A stretch of 64,000 nucleotides of DNA from Acidobacteriota bacterium (GTDB taxonomy: Bacteria; Acidobacteriota; Terriglobia; Acidiferrales; UBA7541), in contig JABCZJ010000007.1 of assembly GCA_013289715.1 (NCBI GenBank), positions 62,001 through 126,000 on the forward strand. The letters are read 5' to 3'. Below the pieces are notes generated by a model that was not told the origin of the DNA, did not search any database, and saw only the letters and a list, made by a program, of their open reading frames with translations. The translations under genes and the position numbers were made by a program. Each line of letters begins with the position of its first letter. Positions within the stretch are counted from its first letter, which is position 1. This document shows, one piece after another, positions 1 to 7,440 of this stretch.

Positions 1-131
1 CCGAGCAGCTCGCCTTCGCCGGCAAAATCGCCAAAGTGAAGGCCGTCGATTTCTTCACCGGCGGCGACGAGATTTACACGCTGCAAGGCATTCCCGGCGT
101 GTGGCACGAGGAATGTCTCAGCGCCGCCTAG
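1..131 (+). CDS. C-terminal end of an unidentified protein (partial)
   Basis: An open frame enters from the left edge (first complete codon at base 3) and ends at the TAG at 129-131. About 42 residues are visible, including the stretch FFTGGDEIYTLQGIPGVWHE, and I do not recognise the family. Codon choice is G/C-rich at third positions, like the neighbouring E2 gene, which supports it being real. It lies about 75 bases upstream of the E2 gene on the same strand, so it may share its transcript. The rest of the protein is outside the window. Confidence 0.55.
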   Translation, partial: EQLAFAGKIAKVKAVDFFTGGDEIYTLQGIPGVWHEECLSAA

Positions 132-207
132 CTCTGCCTCGTGGAAATTAGTTGAAATTAGTCGAAATTAGCCCCGCGGCGCGCGTCTGTACCTACAGGA
201 GAAGACC

Positions 208-1560
208 ATGGCTGTCGACGTCATCATGCCCCAAATGGGCGAAAGTATTTTTGAAGGCACCATTACCAAATGGCTGAAAAAGGCCGGCGACAAGATCGAA
301 CGCGATGAACCGCTGTTTGAGATTTCCACCGACAAAGTGGACGCGGAAATTCCCTCGCCCTCGGCCGGAGTCCTGAAAGAAATCAAAGTCGGCGAAGGCC
401 AGACCGTCCCGATTCAAACGGTGGTCGCAATAATCGAAGCCAGCGACGGCGCCTCCAGTTCCGCACCCGCAGCCGCGCCCGCGAAGTCCGAAGCCGCCAA
501 GCCGGCCGCGCCGCCTCCCGCTGCGAGTTCCGCCGCGCCAGCTCCGTCGGCGCCCGCATCACCCGCGCCGCAACCCGCCAGTGGCGAAAGAGTTCGAAGC
601 TCTCCGTTAGTCCGCAAAATCGCGCGCGAAAATAATATTGACGTCTCCCAAATCCCCGGCACTGGCGCCGGCGGCCGCGTCAGCAAAAGCGACATTCTCA
701 GCGCCGTGCAAAGCGGCGGCGCACCCGCCGCCGCAGCCTCTTCCGGCGGGGCCACCTCCGCGCCCGCTGCACCACCAGCCCGCCCTGCGGGAGTTCCTCC
801 AGCCACCGGCGGCGCAAGCGCGTCCGCGGTCCTGGAAAACGCCGTCCCGCGCGAAAAAATGTACTTCGGCCACTACGAAGTCCAGCCCATGTCCGTCATG
901 CGCCAGCGCATCGCCGAGCACATGGTGCTCTCGAAGCACGTCTCCCCGCACGTCTATTCCGTCGACGAAGCGGACATGACCGCCATCGCCACCCTGCGCG
1001 CCAAAATGAAAGCGAAGTTTGAAGAAACCAGCGGCACCAAGCTCACCTTCATGCCCTTCTTCGTGCGCGCCGCCGTGGAAGCCCTGCGCGCCTTTCCCAC
1101 CGTGAACGCCTCGGTTGACGGCACCAACATCATCCTGCACAAGGAGTGCAACATCGGCATCGCCGTCGCGCTCGACTGGGGCCTGATCGTCCCGGTTATC
1201 AAGAACGCCGAGGAGAAAAATTTCCTGGGCATCGCCCGCACCATGAACGATCTCGCAGAGCGCGCCCGCGCAAAAAAGCTCAAGCCCGACGAAGTCAGCG
1301 AAGGCACCTTCGCCATCACCAACCCCGGCGTCTTCGGCGGGCTGTTCGGCCTCCCAGTAATCAATCAACCAAACGTCGCGATTCTCGGCCTCGGCACAAT
1401 CGAAAAGCGCCCCGTAGTAATTGACGACGCGATAGCCATTCGCAGCATGGTCTACCTGACGCTCTCCTACGATCACCGCGTAGTAGACGGCGCCATAGCC
1501 CATCAATTCATGGCCAAACTAAAGCATACGCTCGAAAATTGGACGGAAAGCATTTTGTAG
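208..1560 (+). CDS. Dihydrolipoamide acyltransferase, E2 component of a 2-oxoacid dehydrogenase complex
   Basis: This is the acyltransferase core of a pyruvate, 2-oxoglutarate or branched-chain 2-oxoacid dehydrogenase complex; it passes an acyl group from a swinging lipoyl arm to CoA. An N-terminal lipoyl domain (residues 1-78) carries the lipoylation lysine K43 in STDKVDAEI. A long Ala/Pro-rich linker follows, then a peripheral subunit-binding domain near residues 129-168. A second linker leads to the catalytic domain, with the active-site motif DHRVVDG (H423, D427) close to the C terminus. The 450-residue length is normal for a one-lipoyl-domain E2. An AGGAGA ribosome site precedes the ATG by about seven bases. 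Neither E1 nor E3 is visible, so substrate specificity cannot be assigned. Confidence 0.95.
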   Translation: MAVDVIMPQMGESIFEGTITKWLKKAGDKIERDEPLFEISTDKVDAEIPSPSAGVLKEIKVGEGQTVPIQTVVAIIEASDGASSSAPAAAPAKSEAAKPAAPPPAASSAAPAPSAPASPAPQPASGERVRSSPLVRKIARENNIDVSQIPGTGAGGRVSKSDILSAVQSGGAPAAAASSGGATSAPAAPPARPAGVPPATGGASASAVLENAVPREKMYFGHYEVQPMSVMRQRIAEHMVLSKHVSPHVYSVDEADMTAIATLRAKMKAKFEETSGTKLTFMPFFVRAAVEALRAFPTVNASVDGTNIILHKECNIGIAVALDWGLIVPVIKNAEEKNFLGIARTMNDLAERARAKKLKPDEVSEGTFAITNPGVFGGLFGLPVINQPNVAILGLGTIEKRPVVIDDAIAIRSMVYLTLSYDHRVVDGAIAHQFMAKLKHTLENWTESIL

Positions 1561-1663
1561 TCGGCGCCCCGTCGTTCTTAAAGAGTTGAAAGTTAACAGT
1601 TAGAAGCCCAGTCGGATGGGTGACGCTTTATAGACTGCGGGAAATTGAACCGGGTCGGTATTT

Positions 1664-1701
1664 GAATTTGTAGCGGCCGCCTGTTTATAGGCGGGCGTAG
1701 T
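1664..1701 (-). repeat. Hairpin repeat ending in CCGCTACAAA (family 1)
   Basis: Read on the minus strand this is a hairpin (GCCGCCT paired with AGGCGGG, one mismatch) followed by CCGCTACAAA. The same arrangement of stem-loop plus CYGCTACA occurs in the other intergenic gaps listed as family 1. It lies in the 397-base gap between the E2 and FAD oxidoreductase genes; a family 2 copy sits further along the same gap, and nothing else is recognisable there. Confidence 0.5.
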
Positions 1702-1742
1702 TGACTTTGCGTCGCGGTTCGGCGCCAAACAAAGAACATGTT

Positions 1743-1819
1743 ATCCCGAACGGCGTCCCGCGCTTTTTCCCTCCCGCCGCGCTTTGGCGGGCGCGGGACG
1801 CAGAGCGGGATCTGCTTTT
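1743..1819 (+). repeat. Dispersed 77-bp intergenic repeat (family 2, copy A)
   Basis: The block runs from ATCCCGAACGG to GGGATCTGCTTTT and contains an internal inverted repeat (CCCGCC...GGCGGG). A near-identical block lies in inverted orientation at 59634-59710, about 58 kb away. A conceptual translation of both copies is also similar (GVPRFF.PAA.WRARDA), which reflects nucleotide identity and not a gene. It looks like a REP/MITE-like dispersed element. Confidence 0.65.
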
Positions 1820-1957
1820 CGCGCACCAGTCGACCCTCTCGGCGGGCCGGAGCCTTCGAATTGCGACGCGTCTGAATCGCGCAACCGATCTTGTAGCCGC
1901 CTTTTTGTTCTTGCTTTCAATGTTTAACGGTCAACTTTCAGCAAGGTACCCTCAACG

Positions 1958-3154
1958 ATGACCGCTCGACGCGACCCCTGGGGCTCTCCCCCCTGGAGAA
2001 TCTCCTTCACCCCGCAACGGCATAAGCTACCCAGCCACCTTGACTTCGCCATAATCGGTGGCGGATTCACCGGCCTAGCCGCCGCCAGCTGGCTTCGCCA
2101 ACTCGCGCCGGAAAAATCCGTAGCCGTCTTCGAAGCCGCCCGCATCGGCGCCGGCGCCAGCGGACGTACCGGCGGCATGGTCCTAGGCGAAACCGCCGCC
2201 GGCAATCAACCCGGCCTGGGCGACGTCCTCGCGGGCTTCCGCTCGATCCTCGAAAAACTAAAAGTTCGCTGCGATTTCGAACTCACAGGCGCGTGGGAAA
2301 TCGCGCGCCATCAAACCTCCGGAGAAGCAAAGCACCAGCAATCACCAATCGCCTGGAATGATTCCGGCACACTCAGAGTGGTGAACGAAGTCCCCGGCGG
2401 CGCGCTCGATCCCGGCAAACTGGTCAGCGGCCTCGCCCGCGCCGCCCAGTGCCACGGCGCGCAAATCCACGAAAATCACCGCGTGCAAAACGTAAACTGG
2501 AGCACGCTGCCGGAACTTCACCTGAGCAGCCGCGGAAGCCAGCCAAAAATCACCGCCGCAAAAATCCTCTTCGCGGCAAACGCTCTCTCGCTTCCGCAAT
2601 CCGGCTTGGCCGGCATGCATCCGCGCCTCACGCTCGCGATCCTCAGCCAACCGGTCAGCGAAAAAGTTCTCGCCGCGATCGGCCTCGCGCCAAGAAAACC
2701 CTTCTACACCGTGGATTTCCCCTACCTCTGGGGCCGCGTGCGCAGGGATCGCTCCATCGTATGGGGCGCTGGCCTGGTACAATCCCCCGACGCCGACGAT
2801 CTGGAAAAAGTGGACGTCGCCGCCGAGGAATCTGCCGCAGCGTTTGATCGCCTCGAACAGCGAGTCCTCCATCTCCATCCCGCCCTGGAAAAGGTAAAAT
2901 TCACGCGCCGCTGGGGCGGCCCCATCCTCTTCCGCGATTCCTGGAAGCCGGTCTTCGACTGGCACCCGCAGAGCGTCGCAAGCGAAGCCACCCGGAAAGG
3001 TGGCGGATCAGAAGATAGCGCGTCCCGCAACGCCGTAGTCCTCGGCGCCTACGCCGGCCACGGCGTAGCCCTCTCCACGTACCTCGGCACATGGGCCGCC
3101 GAAGTCCTCCTCGGCCGCCGCCAGCTCCCGCAATGGAGCGCGCTCGACCCATAA
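1958..3154 (+). CDS. FAD-dependent oxidoreductase of the D-amino-acid oxidase (DAO) family
   Basis: The 398-residue protein has an N-terminal dinucleotide-binding fold near residues 28-60, with AIIGGGFTGLAAA, the acidic end of beta-2 (VAVFEA) and the following ARIGAGASGRTGG segment. This arrangement is typical of DAO-family flavoproteins such as glycine oxidase and gamma-glutamylputrescine oxidase. A C-terminal GAYAGHGVALSTYLG segment matches the second FAD-contacting motif of the family. The likely reaction is oxidation of a primary or secondary amine or amino acid with release of H2O2; the substrate cannot be read from the sequence. About 26 residues precede the Rossmann strand, so translation might start slightly later. 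The next gene begins 91 bases downstream on the same strand. Confidence 0.85.
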   Translation: MTARRDPWGSPPWRISFTPQRHKLPSHLDFAIIGGGFTGLAAASWLRQLAPEKSVAVFEAARIGAGASGRTGGMVLGETAAGNQPGLGDVLAGFRSILEKLKVRCDFELTGAWEIARHQTSGEAKHQQSPIAWNDSGTLRVVNEVPGGALDPGKLVSGLARAAQCHGAQIHENHRVQNVNWSTLPELHLSSRGSQPKITAAKILFAANALSLPQSGLAGMHPRLTLAILSQPVSEKVLAAIGLAPRKPFYTVDFPYLWGRVRRDRSIVWGAGLVQSPDADDLEKVDVAAEESAAAFDRLEQRVLHLHPALEKVKFTRRWGGPILFRDSWKPVFDWHPQSVASEATRKGGGSEDSASRNAVVLGAYAGHGVALSTYLGTWAAEVLLGRRQLPQWSALDP

Positions 3155-3245
3155 ACCGCAGCGCTTGCGGTAAACTGAATTCCGCAAACGATTGCCGCCG
3201 TCAAAGCGCCGCGAAGCTCGCGTGCCGAGGCCAGCAGAGGACCAG

Positions 3246-3692
3246 ATGGCATTCATCTCCGTGACGCGCTTGCGAGTTCGCTCCTTCCTCTATCTCCCGG
3301 AATTCCTATGGGACACCGCGAAGTCCGTGCGCCAGGTCCAGCGCAGCTCGGGTTTTCTTGGCGGCAGGCTTTTAGTCAACGCGCCGTACGTCTTTTGGAC
3401 CATGACGGCTTGGCAGGATGAGGTGGCGATGAACGCTTATCGCACCGGCGGCGCCCATCGCAAAGCCATGCCCAAGCTGCTCAACTGGTGCGATGAGGCC
3501 GCGGTCGTGCATTGGACGCAAGAGTCCCCGGAAATTCCCGAGTGGCAGCAGGCACAGCAGCACATGGCGGAAAAGGGAAAACTGTCCAAGGTAAATCATC
3601 CTTCGCCTGCGCAGGCCGCGCAGCAAATTCCAGCGCTGCGAATGAGCCGCATCGCACAAACCCTCAAACCGGCGCGCCAGGTTCACAGCTAA
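3246..3692 (+). CDS. DUF3291-like (ABM-fold) protein
   Basis: This 148-residue protein begins MAFISVTRLRVRSFLYLPEF and contains the FWTMTAWQDEVAMNAYRTGG..H segment typical of DUF3291 and related dimeric alpha+beta-barrel (antibiotic biosynthesis monooxygenase-like) proteins. Such proteins are small cytosolic enzymes or ligand binders; no substrate can be named. The frame is open 18 codons further upstream, but the chosen ATG has AGAGGA about five bases before it and starts exactly at the first beta strand. The C-terminal 40 residues are Gln/Ala-rich and probably disordered. Confidence 0.75.
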   Translation: MAFISVTRLRVRSFLYLPEFLWDTAKSVRQVQRSSGFLGGRLLVNAPYVFWTMTAWQDEVAMNAYRTGGAHRKAMPKLLNWCDEAAVVHWTQESPEIPEWQQAQQHMAEKGKLSKVNHPSPAQAAQQIPALRMSRIAQTLKPARQVHS

Positions 3693-3983
3693 CCCGGGCT
3701 ACACGGCTTCGCGGGCGTATCCGGTGCTGCGGGAGCCGAAGAGTCTGTGCAGGAACTTGCGAATCGTTGTGGGTCCTGGCTTCAGCTGCAGCCACGCCAA
3801 AGCTCTGCAAAATCGGACGGCTTGAGCCGCCGAAGTACTGAATTCGCGGTTGTCTCACAGAATCTGCAGGTGGCGGCCACCGCAGCGCCGCTTCAATGAC
3901 CGGGCACGTTTCCCAATGGGCCGGCCGGCAAGCGTCTCGGGCAAGACTTCCCGGTGGTTACTTCACTGAATCCGTCGGTCACC

Positions 3984-4307
3984 TTACTGAATGCGCTGGC
4001 GTAGGTCCTCGGCGAATCCCTCCACCTGGCTCATGGCCACGATGCGTATCCCTTCGCCCGCGAAAAGTTTCTCGACGAACACATGCCGCGGATTTTCAGC
4101 GTCCGGCGCCGTGTCGGTGATGGCCGTGATTTCCGCGAGGCGATCTCGCGCGTGAATGCTGCCAGCGGTGTAAGCGAGGGCCTTCGCCTGTGGCAAGTCG
4201 CGCCGCGGGGTGTGTTTCGAATCAGCACAGGCGCGGGGTTTCATTCGACTCAGGGCAACTAGAAACAACGCGACCGTGAAGCAGGGAAACAGGAAGCAGA
4301 CAATCAC
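3984..4307 (-). CDS. Small hypothetical protein with an N-terminal membrane segment
   Basis: From a GTG start the frame gives about 107 residues. A hydrophobic stretch (VIVCFLFPCFTVALFLVAL) at the N terminus could be a signal anchor, and a polar domain follows that contains RHVFVEKLFAGEGIRIVA. No family is recognised and no clear ribosome site is visible. Codon bias is compatible with coding but the gene is uncertain. The gap to its left (3693-3983) shows nothing else. Confidence 0.35.
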   Translation of the reverse strand: MIVCFLFPCFTVALFLVALSRMKPRACADSKHTPRRDLPQAKALAYTAGSIHARDRLAEITAITDTAPDAENPRHVFVEKLFAGEGIRIVAMSQVEGFAEDLRQRIQ

Positions 4308-4433
4308 GGAACTGAATTTTACGGGCCCGGGGGTGCCGCAAAATCTCGCGCGGCGCAAAAAAACGCGGAACCGCAACGCCTTGACAGCGCGCCCGGTCCC
4401 GCGTGATCCTTCTTCGCAAGAAAGAAAAAGGTG

Positions 4434-4739
4434 TTACCGCTTCTTGCGCTTGGCCGCCTTCTTGGCCGTGCCCTTCTTCGCAGCTTTTTTCTTGGGCGCG
4501 GCTTTTTTCTTGGCAGGCTTCTTCTTTGGCGCGCTTTTCTTCGCCGCTTTTTTCTTCGGCGCCTTCGCCTTCGGAGCAGCCGCCGGCGCTTCCTCCCCGT
4601 CTGGCTCCTCCTCGACGATGATCTCTTCCACTTCCTCTACAATATCTCCGTGAGGCGGTTCCGCGCCTTCTTCCCCCTCTTCCTCTTCGTAGCGGGGTAG
4701 CTCGTCATCTTCCTCATCATGTTGTTTGGCGTGAAACAT
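4434..4739 (-). CDS. Acidic-then-lysine-rich polyampholyte (histone H1-like tail)
   Basis: The 101-residue protein has two halves of opposite charge. Residues 1-55 are dominated by Glu and Asp (a run of EEEGEEG and VEEVEEIIVEEE), and residues 60-101 consist almost only of Lys, Ala and Pro in KKKAAKK-type repeats. The basic half resembles bacterial histone H1-like and AlgP-type tails that bind DNA; the acidic half is unusual. The chosen ATG has GGGAGG seven bases upstream, in preference to a start ten codons earlier. A near-consensus promoter lies about 55 bases before the start codon, which suggests high, constitutive expression. Its role, for example in nucleoid compaction, is inferred. Confidence 0.75.
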   Translation of the reverse strand: MFHAKQHDEEDDELPRYEEEEGEEGAEPPHGDIVEEVEEIIVEEEPDGEEAPAAAPKAKAPKKKAAKKSAPKKKPAKKKAAPKKKAAKKGTAKKAAKRKKR

Positions 4740-4792
4740 TCGTCCCTCCCTGGGTGTCGGACTTAACAAGCAGCGTATCAGGCCCTGCGCGC

Positions 4793-4821
4793 TTATAAAC
4801 GGAGTACCAGAAGTTTGTCAA
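4793..4821 (-). promoter_or_regulatory. Strong sigma-70 promoter for the lysine-rich protein
   Basis: On the minus strand TTGACA (4821-4816) and TTATAA (4798-4793) are separated by exactly 17 bases. Transcription would start near 4786, giving a leader of about 47 bases before the ATG at 4739. An A/T-rich stretch up to 4957 lies upstream of the -35 and could act as an UP-like element. Confidence 0.7.
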
Positions 4822-4957
4822 GATGCAAGGCGCCAAAAACCGCTCGGCGCACAGAATATTTGAGGAAATCGCCAGAATGGCACGGTAACAAAAAGTTACA
4901 TCAAAGATTAAGATGTTTATTATAAATAGTTTACAGGATGGAAGGAATGCGGTCTAC

Positions 4958-6895
4958 TCAACGCTGAATGGTCAGCACATCCCCAGCTCGCAAAGGCCGC
5001 TCGCCCAGAAATGAATTGGCCTGGCGAATATTTTCCACGCTGGTCTTGTAGGCGTGCGCAATCGAGTAGAGCGTTTCGCCCTGCTTCACCAGATGCTCCA
5101 CACTCGCAGGCTTTTCGCCTTCGCTTGTCGCTGTGGCAGAAATCTTGCGCACTGCGACCGTTGCATCGCTGTTGCCAGCAGGGTGCACAGAAGATTTCGC
5201 AGCAGCGGAAGCGCGCGCGGAATCTTCCGGCGATCCTCCCGCATAGATTTTCAATCGCGAACCGCGCGGCGCGCTCGCCCCATGAATATTATTCCAGCGT
5301 TTCAACTGCGCGACGCTCACATCAAAGCGCTCGGCAATTCCTTCCAGCGTATCCCCGCGCACCACGCGATAATGCACCAGCCGCACCGCGGGCGGCGCAG
5401 CCGGCACGTTCAACATAAATCCTGCCGGTACCACCGCATGCGCTTCCAAGTGGTTCGCAGATTCGATCCCAGCGACGGTCACGTGATAACGCCGCGCAAT
5501 ATCCGCCATCGTTTCACCTTGCTCGACGGTATGCAGACGCCAAGTCGTCCACTTGTCCTCGGGCACCTGATTGATCACGTTCAACAATTTCTCGCCGTAT
5601 CCCGCGGGCAACTTCAATTCGAAATTCGGATCGTTCGGCGTCACGCTGCGCAGCATCTCCGGATTCAATTCCCGCAGATCGTCCAGGTCCGCGCCGGTAG
5701 CATCCGCCACCAAACGCAAATCAATCGCGTGCGCCGGATGAATCACGTCCACCGGAGCCGGTTTCTCGGGCTCGACTTGCACGCCGTAAAGCGAAGGATC
5801 TTTCGCCACCAAAGCCAGCGCAATAATAATCGGCACGTAGTTCTGCGTCTGCTTCGGCAGCGCGTGGCGCTTCTGCAATTCCCAGAAATCCGCGTAACCT
5901 GTCCGCTCGACTGCCTTCACCACATTCATCGGCCCCGAGTTGTAAGCCGCCATCACCAGGTACCAATCTCCGAACATATCGTAAAGGTCGCGCATGTGCC
6001 GCGCCGCCGCCCGCGTGGCCTTCTCGGGATCGCTGCGCTCATCCACATAATAAGTGCGGTCCAGATCGTATTCCTCGCCGCGGAAAGGCATGAACTGCCA
6101 CAAGCCGCGCGCCCCTGCACGTGATACCGCCGTCGGCTGAAACGCCGATTCCGCCTGCGCCAGGTACATCAAATCCTGCGGCACGCCTTCTTCCTTCAGC
6201 ACGCGCCGGATCATGTCGTTGTAGCGGCCGGAGCGGTCCAGACCATGTTCAACGGTCGCGCGCCCGCGCGGAGTCGAAAAGAAACTCAAATATTGCAGCA
6301 CCGAATCATTTACAGTCAGCGGCAGATCGTGCGGCACACGCATCAATTCCTTTTCCGCCTGCGTCGCGAGCCGCGGATCCCCCGGCGGCAAAGTCATGTC
6401 CGCCAGCGCGTCAATCGGCGCCGGCGTGCCGGTGCCCTCTTCCTCTTCATCCGCATCCTGCAGCGCGCTGCGCTCGTAGGAATGCAGCGTCTCGCCAATC
6501 TGATCGAAAAGATCGGAAAGCCGCGGATCCGAATCCACCTGGAAGCCGCTCGCCAGCATCAACGCCACCGCGCGGTCGTAATCCGCATGAGCCTTGTCGA
6601 AATCCCCCGACTTATATTCTTTCTGCGCGGTGTTGAAGATCACCTGGACTTTGTCAATGAGGACGTCAATCGCAGGACGGGCGTCGTACAAGGAGGCCAA
6701 AGAGACGGTGTGCTCCGGCAACGGCAGTGGTTCGCGCACGAACTCGGGAACCGGAGCAGGAGTCGCAGCCGGCGGCCGCGCCTTCACTTGCTTACTGGAA
6801 ACGGTGTCGTTGCAGGCGGCGAGAGACAGCGTCGCCACAGCAGCGATTCCGGCCCAGCCGCACAAGTGCCCCTGGCCAACGACCCTCAGCTTCAT
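4958..6895 (-). CDS. Membrane-bound lytic murein transglycosylase (MltD-like) with three LysM domains
   Basis: The 645-residue protein cleaves peptidoglycan glycan strands to 1,6-anhydro products. It begins with a lipoprotein-type signal (VATLSLAACN, lipobox Cys near residue 28), so it is probably lipid-anchored. A Pro-rich and then helical region follows. The SLT domain covers roughly residues 230-370, with catalytic Glu in YLAQAESAFQPTAVS, then RGLWQFMP and MAAYNSGPMNVVKAV. Three LysM repeats (VEQGETMADIA, VVRGDTLEGIA, VKQGETLYSIA) occupy the C-terminal third and bind peptidoglycan. The order SLT then LysM is that of MltD. AAGGACGGA precedes the ATG. Confidence 0.93.
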   Translation of the reverse strand: MKLRVVGQGHLCGWAGIAAVATLSLAACNDTVSSKQVKARPPAATPAPVPEFVREPLPLPEHTVSLASLYDARPAIDVLIDKVQVIFNTAQKEYKSGDFDKAHADYDRAVALMLASGFQVDSDPRLSDLFDQIGETLHSYERSALQDADEEEEGTGTPAPIDALADMTLPPGDPRLATQAEKELMRVPHDLPLTVNDSVLQYLSFFSTPRGRATVEHGLDRSGRYNDMIRRVLKEEGVPQDLMYLAQAESAFQPTAVSRAGARGLWQFMPFRGEEYDLDRTYYVDERSDPEKATRAAARHMRDLYDMFGDWYLVMAAYNSGPMNVVKAVERTGYADFWELQKRHALPKQTQNYVPIIIALALVAKDPSLYGVQVEPEKPAPVDVIHPAHAIDLRLVADATGADLDDLRELNPEMLRSVTPNDPNFELKLPAGYGEKLLNVINQVPEDKWTTWRLHTVEQGETMADIARRYHVTVAGIESANHLEAHAVVPAGFMLNVPAAPPAVRLVHYRVVRGDTLEGIAERFDVSVAQLKRWNNIHGASAPRGSRLKIYAGGSPEDSARASAAAKSSVHPAGNSDATVAVRKISATATSEGEKPASVEHLVKQGETLYSIAHAYKTSVENIRQANSFLGERPLRAGDVLTIQR

Positions 6896-7440
6896 CGTCT
6901 TCGTCCGTCCTTGCGACGCGCAAAACTTCTCCGCAGGATTCTACGAAGCAACTTCGGGTCCGTAGCGTGTTTCATCCAACGCGGCGCCGCGTCGTTCACC
7001 CCCGCTAAGGGGTAACCAGAATCTTACGAACTACCTACGCCCCGGTCAATGGTCTTGCCGTACCAGCCATTGTCACAATCAGGACATTCCAATTCGGGAC
7101 CTGCCCCCAGCCAAGCCTCGCGTCCACCTAAAGCCCATCGGCAAAAAACAGGCTTGTATCACCGCGCCACGCGAATCGCTAGCCAAAACACGATCGCCTC
7201 AATAAATCGGGCTCGTCCCGAAGATCATAGGTCTGCCAATAACCCGCTTCCAGCGTTCGTACGCACGTGCTTACATTCGCGCCTCATGTTTCTGCTATTC
7301 CTTTTTAAGTCAAATAGTTAGAGCGGTGACAAGCTTTTGACCAGCACTGGCCACCCATCTGCAATCGTAGCTTTCATTGAAATGAGTGTTCGGGCGAGCT
7401 CGCAGTTGGGGATACGGCCTAACAGCCAAAGGGGAACGGC
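6896..7440. other. 545-base divergent intergenic region, no gene seen
   Basis: This gap separates the divergently transcribed transglycosylase and TonB-receptor genes and must hold both promoters. I see no convincing -35/-10 pair, no RNA gene and no family repeat. The only clear element is the AAGGGGA ribosome site just before 7441. Short open frames here have poor codon bias and are rejected. Confidence 0.4.

Noticed and set aside
1701..1961. An 86-codon frame before the FAD oxidoreductase
   Set aside because: Its resemblance to a translated frame near 59.7 kb comes from the shared family 2 DNA repeat, not from a protein family.
5054..6124. A 356-codon plus-strand frame opposite the transglycosylase gene
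   Set aside because: Antisense frame rich in Arg, His and Ser, without a ribosome site; the minus-strand gene has clear SLT and LysM domains.
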